A DNA stretch of 26,014 nt from a virus: positions 1 to 26,014 of the IMG/VR virus record IMGVR_UViG_3300046028_003541. One strand, given 5' to 3'. The notes under the pieces were generated by a model. The model saw only the letters and a program-made list of their open reading frames with translations. It had not been told where the DNA came from and ran no database searches. Every line of letters starts with the position of its first letter. Within the stretch, counting starts at the first letter, position 1. Of this stretch, positions 7,541 through 15,379 are shown piece after piece. The translations under genes and the position numbers were made by a program.

Positions 7541-8519
7541 TGTTCTTCAAATGGTCCAAGCAGTAATCGATACTATCATAAAGTTTCTTTGTCGGTTCCC
7601 ATTTCAATTGATTCCTCGCTTTATTTATATTTGGAATTCGGATCTTAACATCATTAAGATAATCGGCAACAGTTTCAAATTCCAAATTATAGTTTTCAAT
7701 GAGGTTCTTTTCTCGGGCTAAAGAATGAATGACAGTTGCCAATTCTCGCATTGTTACAGGTTCTGGATTACCGAGATTAAAAACATCATTCTTAGTTTCT
7801 TCATCAAAAGAAAAATCAGCTATTGCTTTAGCAACATCTTGAATCCAAGTGAAACATCTTACCTGTTTGCCATCACCAATAATTTCAAGAGGATTGCGTT
7901 TCTCAATAACAATACTTTTTATATAGTCAGCAAAGACATGAGATGTTCCTATTTCACCCTCAGCCTTTTCATAAGGAGTAATAATATTGAATGGGCGCCA
8001 GATTGTGTAGTCGAGTCCGTATTGCTTTTGAAATGCGACAGACATACGTTCACCAACAAACTTGGACATTCCATATTCTGTATATGGCGCTTTATAGTTA
8101 TCTACCATATCTTCGCTCATGGGTATATTGATATCTTGTGGACAATTTTCATATACCATACTTGATGAGATATAGACCACTCTCTTAACGTTATGATTTA
8201 CAGCAGATTCAAGAATGTTGCCATGTAGTAAAGGATCATTATATAAAATGTCCGCGCAGTATTTGTTGAATCCACCAACACCGAAAATTCTAGCAGCAGC
8301 TTGAATGATAAAGTCTGGCTTGAATCTGCCAATTAGAGAATCAATATCGGACTTGTTTGTAAGATCCATCTTTTCGAAATCGTATCCTTTCGCTATTTCC
8401 ATTCTTTTGTTATAGCGAAACAAACTATCTACGCCGAGAACTTCATATCCCTTTTCAAGCAAATATGGAATGACCGCTTGCATCAAGCTGCCTTCGGATC
8501 CAGTCACTAAAATTCTCAT
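7533..8519 (-). CDS. NAD-dependent epimerase/dehydratase (extended SDR)
   Basis: This 328-residue protein is an extended short-chain dehydrogenase acting on nucleotide sugars. The N-terminal Rossmann strand is MRILVTGSEGSLMQ. Its third conserved Gly of GxxGxxG is replaced by Met, which is unusual. The catalytic SSSMVYE serine and the YGMSK (Tyr-x3-Lys) pair are present, as are the downstream RPFNI segment, an IGDGKQVRCFTWIQDV strand-turn and VFNLGNPE, typical of UDP-glucose 4-epimerase and GDP-sugar epimerase relatives. The start gives an ATGA overlap with the dehydrogenase gene. Together with that enzyme it would make modified nucleotide sugars for the glycosyltransferases upstream. The exact substrate cannot be read from the sequence. 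Confidence 0.88.
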   Translation of the reverse strand: MRILVTGSEGSLMQAVIPYLLEKGYEVLGVDSLFRYNKRMEIAKGYDFEKMDLTNKSDIDSLIGRFKPDFIIQAAARIFGVGGFNKYCADILYNDPLLHGNILESAVNHNVKRVVYISSSMVYENCPQDINIPMSEDMVDNYKAPYTEYGMSKFVGERMSVAFQKQYGLDYTIWRPFNIITPYEKAEGEIGTSHVFADYIKSIVIEKRNPLEIIGDGKQVRCFTWIQDVAKAIADFSFDEETKNDVFNLGNPEPVTMRELATVIHSLAREKNLIENYNLEFETVADYLNDVKIRIPNINKARNQLKWEPTKKLYDSIDYCLDHLKNNE

Positions 8520-9733
8520 ATTGTATAAACTCCGTCTGTTGTCTCTTTACTTAGATTTAAAAATTTCCATGCATCAGCAATTACAGTGCCTTGCTTCTTG
8601 GAGATATGGTTATCGAAGAACTTTTGAAATACTGTATGTGGTGTCATAACAATAAATGCATCAAATCCTGTCAAGTCATCTAAAGGCCAGTAGTTGTCTG
8701 GATGCATAAAGTATGGATCAAAGAAGGCGTACTCAATGCCGTGTCTCTTACAAATCTTTGCGAATTTGAAACTTAAACTATTTCTAGCATCGTCGCAATC
8801 AGCTTTGAATGTTGCTCCAAGAATACCAATCTTGCTGATATTAGGATTCTCATTCATCATCATCTTAAACATATATTGTGGCATACCTTCATTGATCAAG
8901 AATGAAGACTGAATCAATTCTGGATAATGTACATCTTCAAGTAGGAACTTACCATCTTTGAATAAACAAGGGCCGCCGACATTTGGTCCAGGTTTAGGTA
9001 ATGCCATACGTGAATAGCCTTTATTAGCAGCATCAATTATTTTGTGTACATCTAAACCTTGATCTGTGCCAATCATGTAGAACTCATTAGCAAGAGCGAA
9101 TGTCACGTAACGATACATATTGGTAATCAATTTACCAAACTCAGCCTCACGTTGTTTTAACCAAATACATTCCGGAACAAAGTTGAATAACTCACACGCG
9201 CGGTTGTATGCCTCTTCTGTACTTGCACCAATGAGTTGAGGAAACTTTTTGCTCTCTATAATACCCACACCTTGAGCTACACGCTCTGGAGCAAACACAA
9301 CATGTGTAGAAACAGAGGATTCTTCTTTTAAGATTTTCTCAATAAGTTCTGTAGTGCCAGGAGCAACTGTACTGCGAAGAACCACAAGCGTATTATCACG
9401 AATGCTTGGTGCAAGAGAGTATCTTACAAAATCTAAGATATCATCAACTCGAGGATTACCTTCTCCATCAACCGGAGTGCCAATCATGATTGCAACAGCA
9501 TCACACTCTTCCAAACGCTCGGTATCTGTAGTGTATATCAAACGATTGGTATTAAGCAAACTCATTAATAAGTCTTTTGCTCCTTCTTCTTTATGAGGAA
9601 CAAAACCACCTAATAGTTGTATACATGCCGCTCTATTACGATCAATACCTATAACTTCATGTCCAGCATCTGCCAAGACAAGAGAAAAAGGAAATCCAAC
9701 ATGCCCGGCAGCACCAATAACAGCTACTTTCAT
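8516..9733 (-). CDS. UDP-sugar 6-dehydrogenase (UDP-ManNAc/UDP-glucose type)
   Basis: This is a 405-residue four-electron nucleotide-sugar dehydrogenase that would oxidise C6 of a UDP-hexose to a uronate. The N-terminal Rossmann fold has VAVIGAAGHVGFP. K201 in EFGKLITNMYRY and the catalytic C256 in NVGGPCLFKD are both conserved. The GGPCL form of the cysteine motif is closer to the WecC (UDP-N-acetylmannosamine dehydrogenase) branch than to plain Ugd. The C-terminal UDP-binding domain contains ILGATFKADCDDARNS. Its ATG follows directly after the GDPD-like gene stop (TAA-ATG) and its stop overlaps the epimerase start. The product would be a uronic acid donor for the operon's glycosyltransferases. 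Confidence 0.92.
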   Translation of the reverse strand: MKVAVIGAAGHVGFPFSLVLADAGHEVIGIDRNRAACIQLLGGFVPHKEEGAKDLLMSLLNTNRLIYTTDTERLEECDAVAIMIGTPVDGEGNPRVDDILDFVRYSLAPSIRDNTLVVLRSTVAPGTTELIEKILKEESSVSTHVVFAPERVAQGVGIIESKKFPQLIGASTEEAYNRACELFNFVPECIWLKQREAEFGKLITNMYRYVTFALANEFYMIGTDQGLDVHKIIDAANKGYSRMALPKPGPNVGGPCLFKDGKFLLEDVHYPELIQSSFLINEGMPQYMFKMMMNENPNISKIGILGATFKADCDDARNSLSFKFAKICKRHGIEYAFFDPYFMHPDNYWPLDDLTGFDAFIVMTPHTVFQKFFDNHISKKQGTVIADAWKFLNLSKETTDGVYTI

Positions 9734-10234
9734 TTATAACGAATTCCTTAAAGTGAGTGGATAGTCAGTACATATTCCATGAAATCTTTCAAAATCTACA
9801 TCATAGTTTATATCATACTTCACTGTTTTGCAAGTAGAATATACAGCAATGCAGTTTTCTCTTGTTGATACTGAATTGATAGCATTCGGATGTACCCATA
9901 TAGTATTGTCTTTGAGAAGAATACATTGATCAATATCGTGGAAAAATGGTATTATATTTCTCTTCTTGATTCTTACCATTTCTTCTAATGCCCAAATATT
10001 TTTGCAATGAACGTAGAAATTTTGATTCATATACAATGTAGACCATTGTAGAAGGGCATCTACCGAAAATGGTTTGAGAGGAGAATCATGACCTAACCAA
10101 AACTTACTAGCAACATACCAGATATCAAATTCGATATCAAAGCCTCTCTCTAGAGCTTCGATTAGGTATGACTCGGTATTCTCTTTATCTTTATCTGGGC
10201 CAGTAAGATTGCCCCTATGAGAAATAATCCTCAC
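9734..10234 (-). CDS. GDPD/PI-PLC-like phosphodiesterase (short)
   Basis: The 166-residue product carries the glycerophosphodiester phosphodiesterase signature: H6-R7-G8, E-N-T at 18-20, E35-x-D37 in DIEFDIW, and H49 in LGHD. Later strands (FYVHCKNI, IWVHPNA, GICTDYP) fit a compact TIM barrel. It is shorter than the usual roughly 240-residue bacterial enzymes, so it is a minimal or divergent form. The start codon is GTG (10234-10232), overlapping the preceding TGA as GTGA. In a glycan operon such an enzyme might trim glycerol-phosphate substituents or act on a phosphodiester-linked sugar. That role is inference. Confidence 0.75.
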   Translation of the reverse strand: MRIISHRGNLTGPDKDKENTESYLIEALERGFDIEFDIWYVASKFWLGHDSPLKPFSVDALLQWSTLYMNQNFYVHCKNIWALEEMVRIKKRNIIPFFHDIDQCILLKDNTIWVHPNAINSVSTRENCIAVYSTCKTVKYDINYDVDFERFHGICTDYPLTLRNSL

Positions 10235-10836
10235 TTAAGTCTCACTATAAGGATTTTATCATCATCACGAACTAGCTTTGAGGGATCTCCCAAATAATCT
10301 TCTAGCTCGTACTTCACATTTAGCGTCTTTAGATGGTATTCAACAGCATTCTTAACTCTGGCATATTGGTTGCCTAGAATATCTTCGATGAAGAAGATGC
10401 CGCCCTTATTAAGCTTTGAGAACCAGACTCTAAAAGTTTCGATCTGGATATCCGGGTCATGCGATCCATCATCAATGATAATGTCAAAACTACCATCTTC
10501 AAATTCAATAGCAGCATCACGTTCTGTTGAACTACGTCCAAATCTAAGTTTTATATTCTTATCGTTCAATAGGTCTTGAGTGTATGGCATGTCTTTAATC
10601 GGATTTGGATGAAGATCGAATCCTACTATATCATACTTCTTAAAATACTTTTTCCACATAGCAAGAGATCCGCCGTGATCAACGCCAATCTCCAACATTC
10701 TAACATTTTTCTGATATGACTTAAACTCTTTATCATAAAGATAGATGTATGTATGATAGGGTAAACCCTTATCAGTGAAACCCTGATTGTGGTTGTAATC
10801 TTTTCCCATATCATTATAAATTTCTAACAGGTTCAT
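10231..10836 (-). CDS. Class I SAM-dependent methyltransferase
   Basis: This 201-residue protein has a Rossmann-like SAM-binding motif I, VRMLEIGVDHGGSLAMW (about residues 45-61), an acidic end of strand 2 in IVGFDLHP, and a DDGSHDPDIQ segment near residue 120 typical of cephalosporin-hydroxylase/macrocin-like methyltransferase relatives that bind a metal for O-methylation. It ends in a beta strand (KILIVRLK). GAAGGA precedes the ATG at good spacing. It lies among sugar genes, so an O-methyltransferase acting on a sugar hydroxyl is the likely role. Confidence 0.82.
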   Translation of the reverse strand: MNLLEIYNDMGKDYNHNQGFTDKGLPYHTYIYLYDKEFKSYQKNVRMLEIGVDHGGSLAMWKKYFKKYDIVGFDLHPNPIKDMPYTQDLLNDKNIKLRFGRSSTERDAAIEFEDGSFDIIIDDGSHDPDIQIETFRVWFSKLNKGGIFFIEDILGNQYARVKNAVEYHLKTLNVKYELEDYLGDPSKLVRDDDKILIVRLK

Positions 10837-10848
10837 ATTATTTTTCCT

Positions 10849-11550
10849 TCAGTATTTTTGGTTTAAGTTCATTCTGGCAACGTAGTCTACAATACCAAGC
10901 TGCACAGGAGTAAGATTAGCATTTTGAAATGCTGCGTTTACAATTGAATGTGGCGGCCATTGGCTACTGAGATTTGGATTTTTCGGATTGAAAAACTCAT
11001 TTGGAATAAATTCAATTATTTTTTCCATGTTGTTTCGCATAGATATTAGAATAACATCATTTGGATAGACATTGCCTTTATCTATTAACACATTGTTTGG
11101 TGTTAGGTCTGCGCTAAAGTCATTGTATACAAGATCACATCGCGTCTTGATTATAACATCGTAATTAAAATTATGAAGTTTTTCATACTCGCGCAGCACA
11201 TCAAACTCGCGCTTCAACTTATAGAATTGAGGATAGAAGGATACGATGTTGTCGTACTTGATTTTGATATCATCTTTGATCTTATCAAGATACTTATCCA
11301 TCTCTTCAGAAGAATCAACTGTTAGATTAATTAGATTAATACCATCAAACATGGTCCGAATTTGTTCTTCGCCTATATCTTCATCTTCATAATATTTTGT
11401 TAGATCCCGAATGTATGGTGCAAAACCATATTTCTTATCGTAAGTGGTAACAAACACATCTGGATTAAATTTAGAGAAAGACTTGACAAAACTGTCTTTT
11501 GTTTTTTCCCAAGTTCTTATATGCCCGGTAAGTATAATCGCAAGTTTCAT
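10849..11550 (-). CDS. Putative glycosyltransferase (GT-A-like)
   Basis: The product is 233 residues beginning MKLAIILTGHIRTWE. The central motif YDVIIKTRCDLVYN resembles the region around the metal-binding acidic residue in a group of uncharacterised viral and bacterial GT-A-like transferases, in which an Arg-x-Asp-Leu replaces a classical DxD. The middle (residues 85-130) is charged and helical. The C-terminus contains QWPPHSIVN. It lies between two methyltransferases in the operon with small gaps (6 and 12 bases). Classification as a glycosyltransferase rests on this motif and on context, and is moderate. Confidence 0.6.
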   Translation of the reverse strand: MKLAIILTGHIRTWEKTKDSFVKSFSKFNPDVFVTTYDKKYGFAPYIRDLTKYYEDEDIGEEQIRTMFDGINLINLTVDSSEEMDKYLDKIKDDIKIKYDNIVSFYPQFYKLKREFDVLREYEKLHNFNYDVIIKTRCDLVYNDFSADLTPNNVLIDKGNVYPNDVILISMRNNMEKIIEFIPNEFFNPKNPNLSSQWPPHSIVNAAFQNANLTPVQLGIVDYVARMNLNQKY

Positions 11551-11556
11551 GTTCTA

Positions 11557-12288
11557 TCAAGCCTTATAGAAATAATGTGTTGGAGCGCCTATGTTTGTTG
11601 GTATTAAACAAGTTGATGATATAGCATTCTCTTCTAGAAATCTATCTAGACCCGCAGCTTCACTCCAGATATGATGCGCGTACTCATCTAAGACAATAAT
11701 ACCACCACTACTTATACGCGGCCACAGAGCCTTCAATGTATGATATGTTGGCTCCGCAAGATCAAGATCAAGATAGAGAAGTGAAATCTTGAATCCAGGT
11801 CTACTCTCAACATACTTATATGATGTTTCTGAAATGTTTCCCTTTATTAATTCAAACTTGGATTGCTGAAATCCTGAAGAAGTAATCTTGCCTGAGATAC
11901 CTTCTATTGACAGATCGTTCTTATTCAAACTCTCACAACGATCAAAGACTTGTTGCATTGACTTCTTATCTTTTTCGTCAGTCAGTTTTTCAACAAAACT
12001 TGGCTCAAAGAAATCAAAACCAATTACCTTCTTAAGAGAATGTGGTTCTTGCATGTTCAAGAATTTTAACCATGCAAGAATACCAGAACCTTTGAATACA
12101 CCACATTCCACGATATCGCCTGGAATATTTTTTACCTTCTCATATAATGAATATCTCCAAAGAAGCTTATGAAGTACATTTCTATCGGACGATATTATGA
12201 ACTCATTATATGAATCGTATAGTTTCTGACCGTTCGTTATCTTATCATAGTTGTTGTATATGTTAACGGTCAATTTACAATTCCCCAT
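11557..12288 (-). CDS. TylF/macrocin-type sugar O-methyltransferase
   Basis: This 243-residue class I methyltransferase has the TylF/MycE/NovP features: IPGDIVECGVFKGSG (SAM motif I, about residues 57-71), the VIGFDFFEPSF acidic loop, LLYLDLDLAEPTY and IIVLDEYAHH. The acidic residues in the last two form the Mg-binding site that family members use to methylate sugar hydroxyls. The ATG lies inside the end of the RLP gene with a 19-base overlap, so the two are translationally coupled. A role in capping or decorating a glycan or a nucleotide sugar is likely. Its position directly after the RLP suggests that it could act on the RLP pathway product. Confidence 0.88.
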   Translation of the reverse strand: MGNCKLTVNIYNNYDKITNGQKLYDSYNEFIISSDRNVLHKLLWRYSLYEKVKNIPGDIVECGVFKGSGILAWLKFLNMQEPHSLKKVIGFDFFEPSFVEKLTDEKDKKSMQQVFDRCESLNKNDLSIEGISGKITSSGFQQSKFELIKGNISETSYKYVESRPGFKISLLYLDLDLAEPTYHTLKALWPRISSGGIIVLDEYAHHIWSEAAGLDRFLEENAISSTCLIPTNIGAPTHYFYKA

Positions 12289-13481
12289 TTTTCTATCGCA
12301 GTATTATACTCGGATCCATAAGTTTTGTCAATAGCTTGACGCATAGCTCTTGCACCAGAAAGAGTTCCTTCAGGATGACCGTGAATTGCACCACCAACAT
12401 TTGCCATATAATCATTACCAAACTTTGATGTAACATAATTGACAAGACCTGGATGCATTCCACAAGAAAGAGCCGGAACAACATTGTGATCATTCAGCAT
12501 CTTGTTAAGTTTTGTCAACTCTTCTTCACTATCTGATAGATATCCACCAAACATGCCAGCATGAATAGTATCAACACCAGAAATTGCAGCTAGTTTGGAC
12601 ATGACATACCATGAAATGCCAAAAGCATTATTCTTGTGTGTTATCACCTTGTCACCACTCTTCTGATAGTGGAGAAACATTGGCAAATCCATCTTACGAA
12701 TTGTATTATAAACACCAAGACCAGACCAGATGTTAATATGCACACCATTACCACCATTGTCGTGGACTAGTTTAACCCGATCCTGAATGTAAGCGGGATC
12801 CGAGTTAATGCAAAAACAATAAACAACATTAGGAAAATCAGAACGCAAGAACTTTGATATGAGAGGTATACGATCCTTTAAAGAGCAGAAAGACGGATTA
12901 GACATGATCTCATCTTCCTTAATAAAGTTTACACCACCTTCACACATCTCTGCAACCATCTTTAGTAATTCTTCAGGAGATAGTCCAATTTTTGGTTTGA
13001 CAATTCCACCAAGAAATGGCTTGTCAAACGTATTCGTGAACTCTCTCATGCCAGAAAGACCATACTTTGGTTTCTTGAAATATTGCATAACACTATTTGG
13101 AAAATGAATATCGATAACACGACATTTGGTAATGTGATCGATATCAGTTTGACCTCCCATAATCTGACAAAGAAGATGCGCGATACCATCTTCTTCCCAG
13201 TCCGTATTGATTATAGGAAATCCAATAACAACATTAGAAACTTTATTTTGACTAAGGCTATATTTAGCCGTGAGTGAATTGACACAAATGATTGCACAGT
13301 TGTTTTCAAAAAGCTTATCGTTTTCCCAATGATTTCTTACATTAGGATTACCAACACTTTGTCCAATCGCTAGATCGTGTGCTGCCTTATATACATTCTC
13401 GGTGCTTTCCAACTCATATTCGACTAGTACATAGTTATCAGCAATTTCTTTGGTAATCTCTCTTATCAATTCAAACGACAT
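12270..13481 (-). CDS. RuBisCO-like protein (form IV-like, RuBisCO large-chain superfamily)
   Basis: The 403-residue protein aligns end to end with RuBisCO large chains. Kept residues (spinach numbers in brackets) are K162 (K175) and K164 (K177) in VKPKIGL; the carbamate/metal triad K188 (K201), D190 (D203) and E191 (E204) in IKEDE; H271 (H294); H307 (H327); S339 (S379); and the phosphate-binding GG 363-364. Changed residues are Y314 for the loop-6 Lys334, G110 for N123, Y272 for R295, and Gly or Gln for E60. A carboxylase is therefore unlikely, and enolisation or isomerisation of a ketose phosphate is more plausible. The C-terminal GGAIHGHPEGT, ARAMRQAID and EKWGIV segments recall archaeal form III enzymes. 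AGGAG precedes the ATG, and the gene overlaps the cupin stop by 11 bases. Confidence 0.92.
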   Translation of the reverse strand: MSFELIREITKEIADNYVLVEYELESTENVYKAAHDLAIGQSVGNPNVRNHWENDKLFENNCAIICVNSLTAKYSLSQNKVSNVVIGFPIINTDWEEDGIAHLLCQIMGGQTDIDHITKCRVIDIHFPNSVMQYFKKPKYGLSGMREFTNTFDKPFLGGIVKPKIGLSPEELLKMVAEMCEGGVNFIKEDEIMSNPSFCSLKDRIPLISKFLRSDFPNVVYCFCINSDPAYIQDRVKLVHDNGGNGVHINIWSGLGVYNTIRKMDLPMFLHYQKSGDKVITHKNNAFGISWYVMSKLAAISGVDTIHAGMFGGYLSDSEEELTKLNKMLNDHNVVPALSCGMHPGLVNYVTSKFGNDYMANVGGAIHGHPEGTLSGARAMRQAIDKTYGSEYNTAIEKWGIVN

Positions 13482-13821
13482 ACTTGTCTCCTATAACAGA
13501 TGGAATTTTTATAGTAATCACTCTACAGTCTTCTAAGAATTTGGGTTTAATTATCTCACCTTTTTCTATAACGAATATATCTCCACTTTCAAAAGTGCGG
13601 ATTGATATGACGTTAAGATCATCATTATATAGCGCGACTTCTAATCTACCCTGAACTAAACAATTATATTCATCTGCTAGAGAATGATAATGCCTGGGCC
13701 ATTCTTCATCTTTCTTATGCTCTAATACAGCAATCTCAAAATCTTTGGTATTGTGAAGAGATGGTTCAAAATTACCAATAAACCATCCTCGAGTAAAGTT
13801 GGATATGTTATTGACTATCAA
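13471..13821 (-). CDS. Cupin-domain protein
   Basis: The 116-residue product folds as a single cupin by pattern. Motif 1, WPRHYHSLADEYNCLVQG, supplies two His and a Glu as possible metal ligands, and motif 2, FESGDIFVIEKGE, keeps the Gly-Asp turn but lacks the usual His. A reduced metal site or a non-catalytic, sugar-binding role is therefore possible. The start is TTG (13821-13819), overlapping the nucleotidyltransferase stop as TTGA, with AGAGG upstream and no ATG nearby. It overlaps the RLP by 11 bases. Cupins include RmlC-like sugar epimerases and, in the Rhodospirillum rubrum RLP pathway, a methylsulfurylase acting after the RLP. Which of these applies is unknown. Confidence 0.82.
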   Translation of the reverse strand: MIVNNISNFTRGWFIGNFEPSLHNTKDFEIAVLEHKKDEEWPRHYHSLADEYNCLVQGRLEVALYNDDLNVISIRTFESGDIFVIEKGEIIKPKFLEDCRVITIKIPSVIGDKYVV

Positions 13822-14558
13822 ATTTCACCTCTATAGTTAGCTAGAAAACAATCTAAGTCTTCAGGGATACCAATTGGCCAATGTTTGTCAATTCCCTGAA
13901 CAATAAACTTTTTATCATCATTGATTGCTTCTTGATAAACAGGAGCAACATAATATTCTCCATTCGTCTTACGACCACTTCTAATCATTTGTTCAGCATA
14001 ACGAACAAAATCAGATCCGTGTTGCCAGAAATATAATCCATTTGTTGCCATATGAGAGATTACTTTCTTCTCTGCAACCTCTGTAGCAAATCCAGTATCA
14101 TCAATCTTCACGAAACTATTCTTCGGATGTACAGAATCAAAAATTATCATGCCGCCATCAGATTTGGAATTGATAAAGTTATTCATCACTAGATTGGCAT
14201 TCCACTCAACAAACTGATCACTGTTTGCCATAAACAACGGACTATCATTGTCGATGAATGGGGCAGCCCTCATTACAGTACAAGCAGCACCTTCCGTTGT
14301 TTCATCTATAGGAATTACATTGCATTTTGGAACAAGCATATCCAACATCACATCAATACCGTATTTCTTGATGTGTTCTCCACGAACAAGGAATGTATAC
14401 TGTGCTTCAATATTCAGGTTCTCAATAACAACCTGAATCATTGGTTTACCTTTAACGCTAATTAGAGGTTTAGGAAAAGCATAACCTACTTGTGCAAAAC
14501 GAGAGCCGGCACCAGCCATAGGTATAACGACATTCAAGTTTGTGTTGCGATATTTCAT
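13818..14558 (-). CDS. Sugar-phosphate nucleotidyltransferase
   Basis: This 246-residue protein has the nucleotidyltransferase fold. The P-loop-like VIPMAGAGSRF (residues 11-21) binds the nucleotide, FPKPLI with K30 follows, and MANSDQFVEW carries the metal-binding Asp in the position of the family DxD-like loop. GLYFWQHGSDFV and GEYYVAPVYQ are further family features. It would activate a sugar 1-phosphate with an NTP, giving an NDP-sugar. The size matches short glycan-cluster enzymes of the LicC/HddC-like type. It has an ATGA overlap with the HtrL gene and a TTGA overlap with the cupin. As the first gene of the nucleotidyltransferase-cupin-RLP trio, it suggests that the RLP and cupin supply or modify its sugar phosphate. 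Confidence 0.9.
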   Translation of the reverse strand: MKYRNTNLNVVIPMAGAGSRFAQVGYAFPKPLISVKGKPMIQVVIENLNIEAQYTFLVRGEHIKKYGIDVMLDMLVPKCNVIPIDETTEGAACTVMRAAPFIDNDSPLFMANSDQFVEWNANLVMNNFINSKSDGGMIIFDSVHPKNSFVKIDDTGFATEVAEKKVISHMATNGLYFWQHGSDFVRYAEQMIRSGRKTNGEYYVAPVYQEAINDDKKFIVQGIDKHWPIGIPEDLDCFLANYRGEI

Positions 14559-15379
14559 AATCTATTATACCTTTTAAAAATCATAAACCAGTCGTTAGGA
14601 TCTGCTTGATGCAATTCAAAATCTTTTTCCTTATCAAGATAGGACATTAACAGAAGAGTTTGATCATCATCAATATAGCTTCTTTTTAGTAGAATGTCAA
14701 CATTTTTATAGATTGATGACTTAAGTTTTTTCCAGGCTTCTTTGCCACCAACAATATGACAGCCTTGTATATACACATCACCAGTTTTTACAATATCTCT
14801 AATGTCACGACTATAGACGATAGGATACTGATTGAAAAAATGGATTTTATTGGGATCAAAGTCATAGCGCCATTTGCCAGATATAGGTAGAGATTGCTTT
14901 GTTCTGCAATATCCAAAATCGATCCATGCTACTAGTGGAGTTTCAACGCTTGGTAATGCTTCGACAACAAAATCTGATTTCATAAAATTGATCATAACGT
15001 ACTTGGAATTCCAGTATTCAGGAAGCCAAGGCTCATTAACTTTGGAGATAAAGCTATCACTGTTCATTGTCTTATCAATATCTTTGAGAAGAGTTTCCTT
15101 GTCATGTGCAGAAAAAACTTCACCATCTGGATATGCTATGATTTTTGTTTTGTCTGCATGACCATGATCTTCACGAATTTTCTTGATTGTTTCAATGAAT
15201 TTTAATTCGGTAAAAATTACCATAGGGTTATCGATGGAAGCTAGAAGATTGAAATAAGATAGATAGGTTTCATTCGTTCTATGCTGATAAGGAGGAAGAA
15301 CGTGACCTCTAACAATACTAGGCCATGTTCCTCTACCAATATCAAAAAAAGCAGTTACAATAGTAATATCACTGGACAT
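14555..15379 (-). CDS. HtrL/YibB family protein
   Basis: The 274-residue product begins DITIVTAFFDIGRGTW and continues with SYFNLLASIDNPMVIFTE, then PLVAWIDFGYCR. This is the pattern of the HtrL/YibB family, found beside LPS-core genes in Escherichia coli. The fold is predicted to resemble GT-A nucleotide-sugar transferases. The WIDFGYCR segment carries an acidic residue where a metal would be bound, and GGKEAW and DDDQTLLLM lie near the C-terminus. It overlaps the GT10 gene by 11 bases and the nucleotidyltransferase by 4. Its presence among glycosyltransferases supports a glycan-transfer role, but the family is biochemically uncharacterised. Confidence 0.85.
   Translation of the reverse strand: MSSDITIVTAFFDIGRGTWPSIVRGHVLPPYQHRTNETYLSYFNLLASIDNPMVIFTELKFIETIKKIREDHGHADKTKIIAYPDGEVFSAHDKETLLKDIDKTMNSDSFISKVNEPWLPEYWNSKYVMINFMKSDFVVEALPSVETPLVAWIDFGYCRTKQSLPISGKWRYDFDPNKIHFFNQYPIVYSRDIRDIVKTGDVYIQGCHIVGGKEAWKKLKSSIYKNVDILLKRSYIDDDQTLLLMSYLDKEKDFELHQADPNDWFMIFKRYNRL

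Noticed and set aside
7622-7629. TATAAATA late promoter for the DUF1289 gene
   Set aside because: It occurs inside the epimerase coding sequence about 80 bases upstream, in AT-rich codons, with no other promoter element; it is probably chance.
7725-8165. Plus-strand 146-codon frame
   Set aside because: It lies opposite the SDR gene, whose motifs are clear, and has no ribosome site of note.
12270-13481. A carbon-fixing RuBisCO
   Set aside because: The loop-6 Lys, Asn123, Arg295 and Glu60 equivalents are replaced, and no phosphoribulokinase or small subunit is present.
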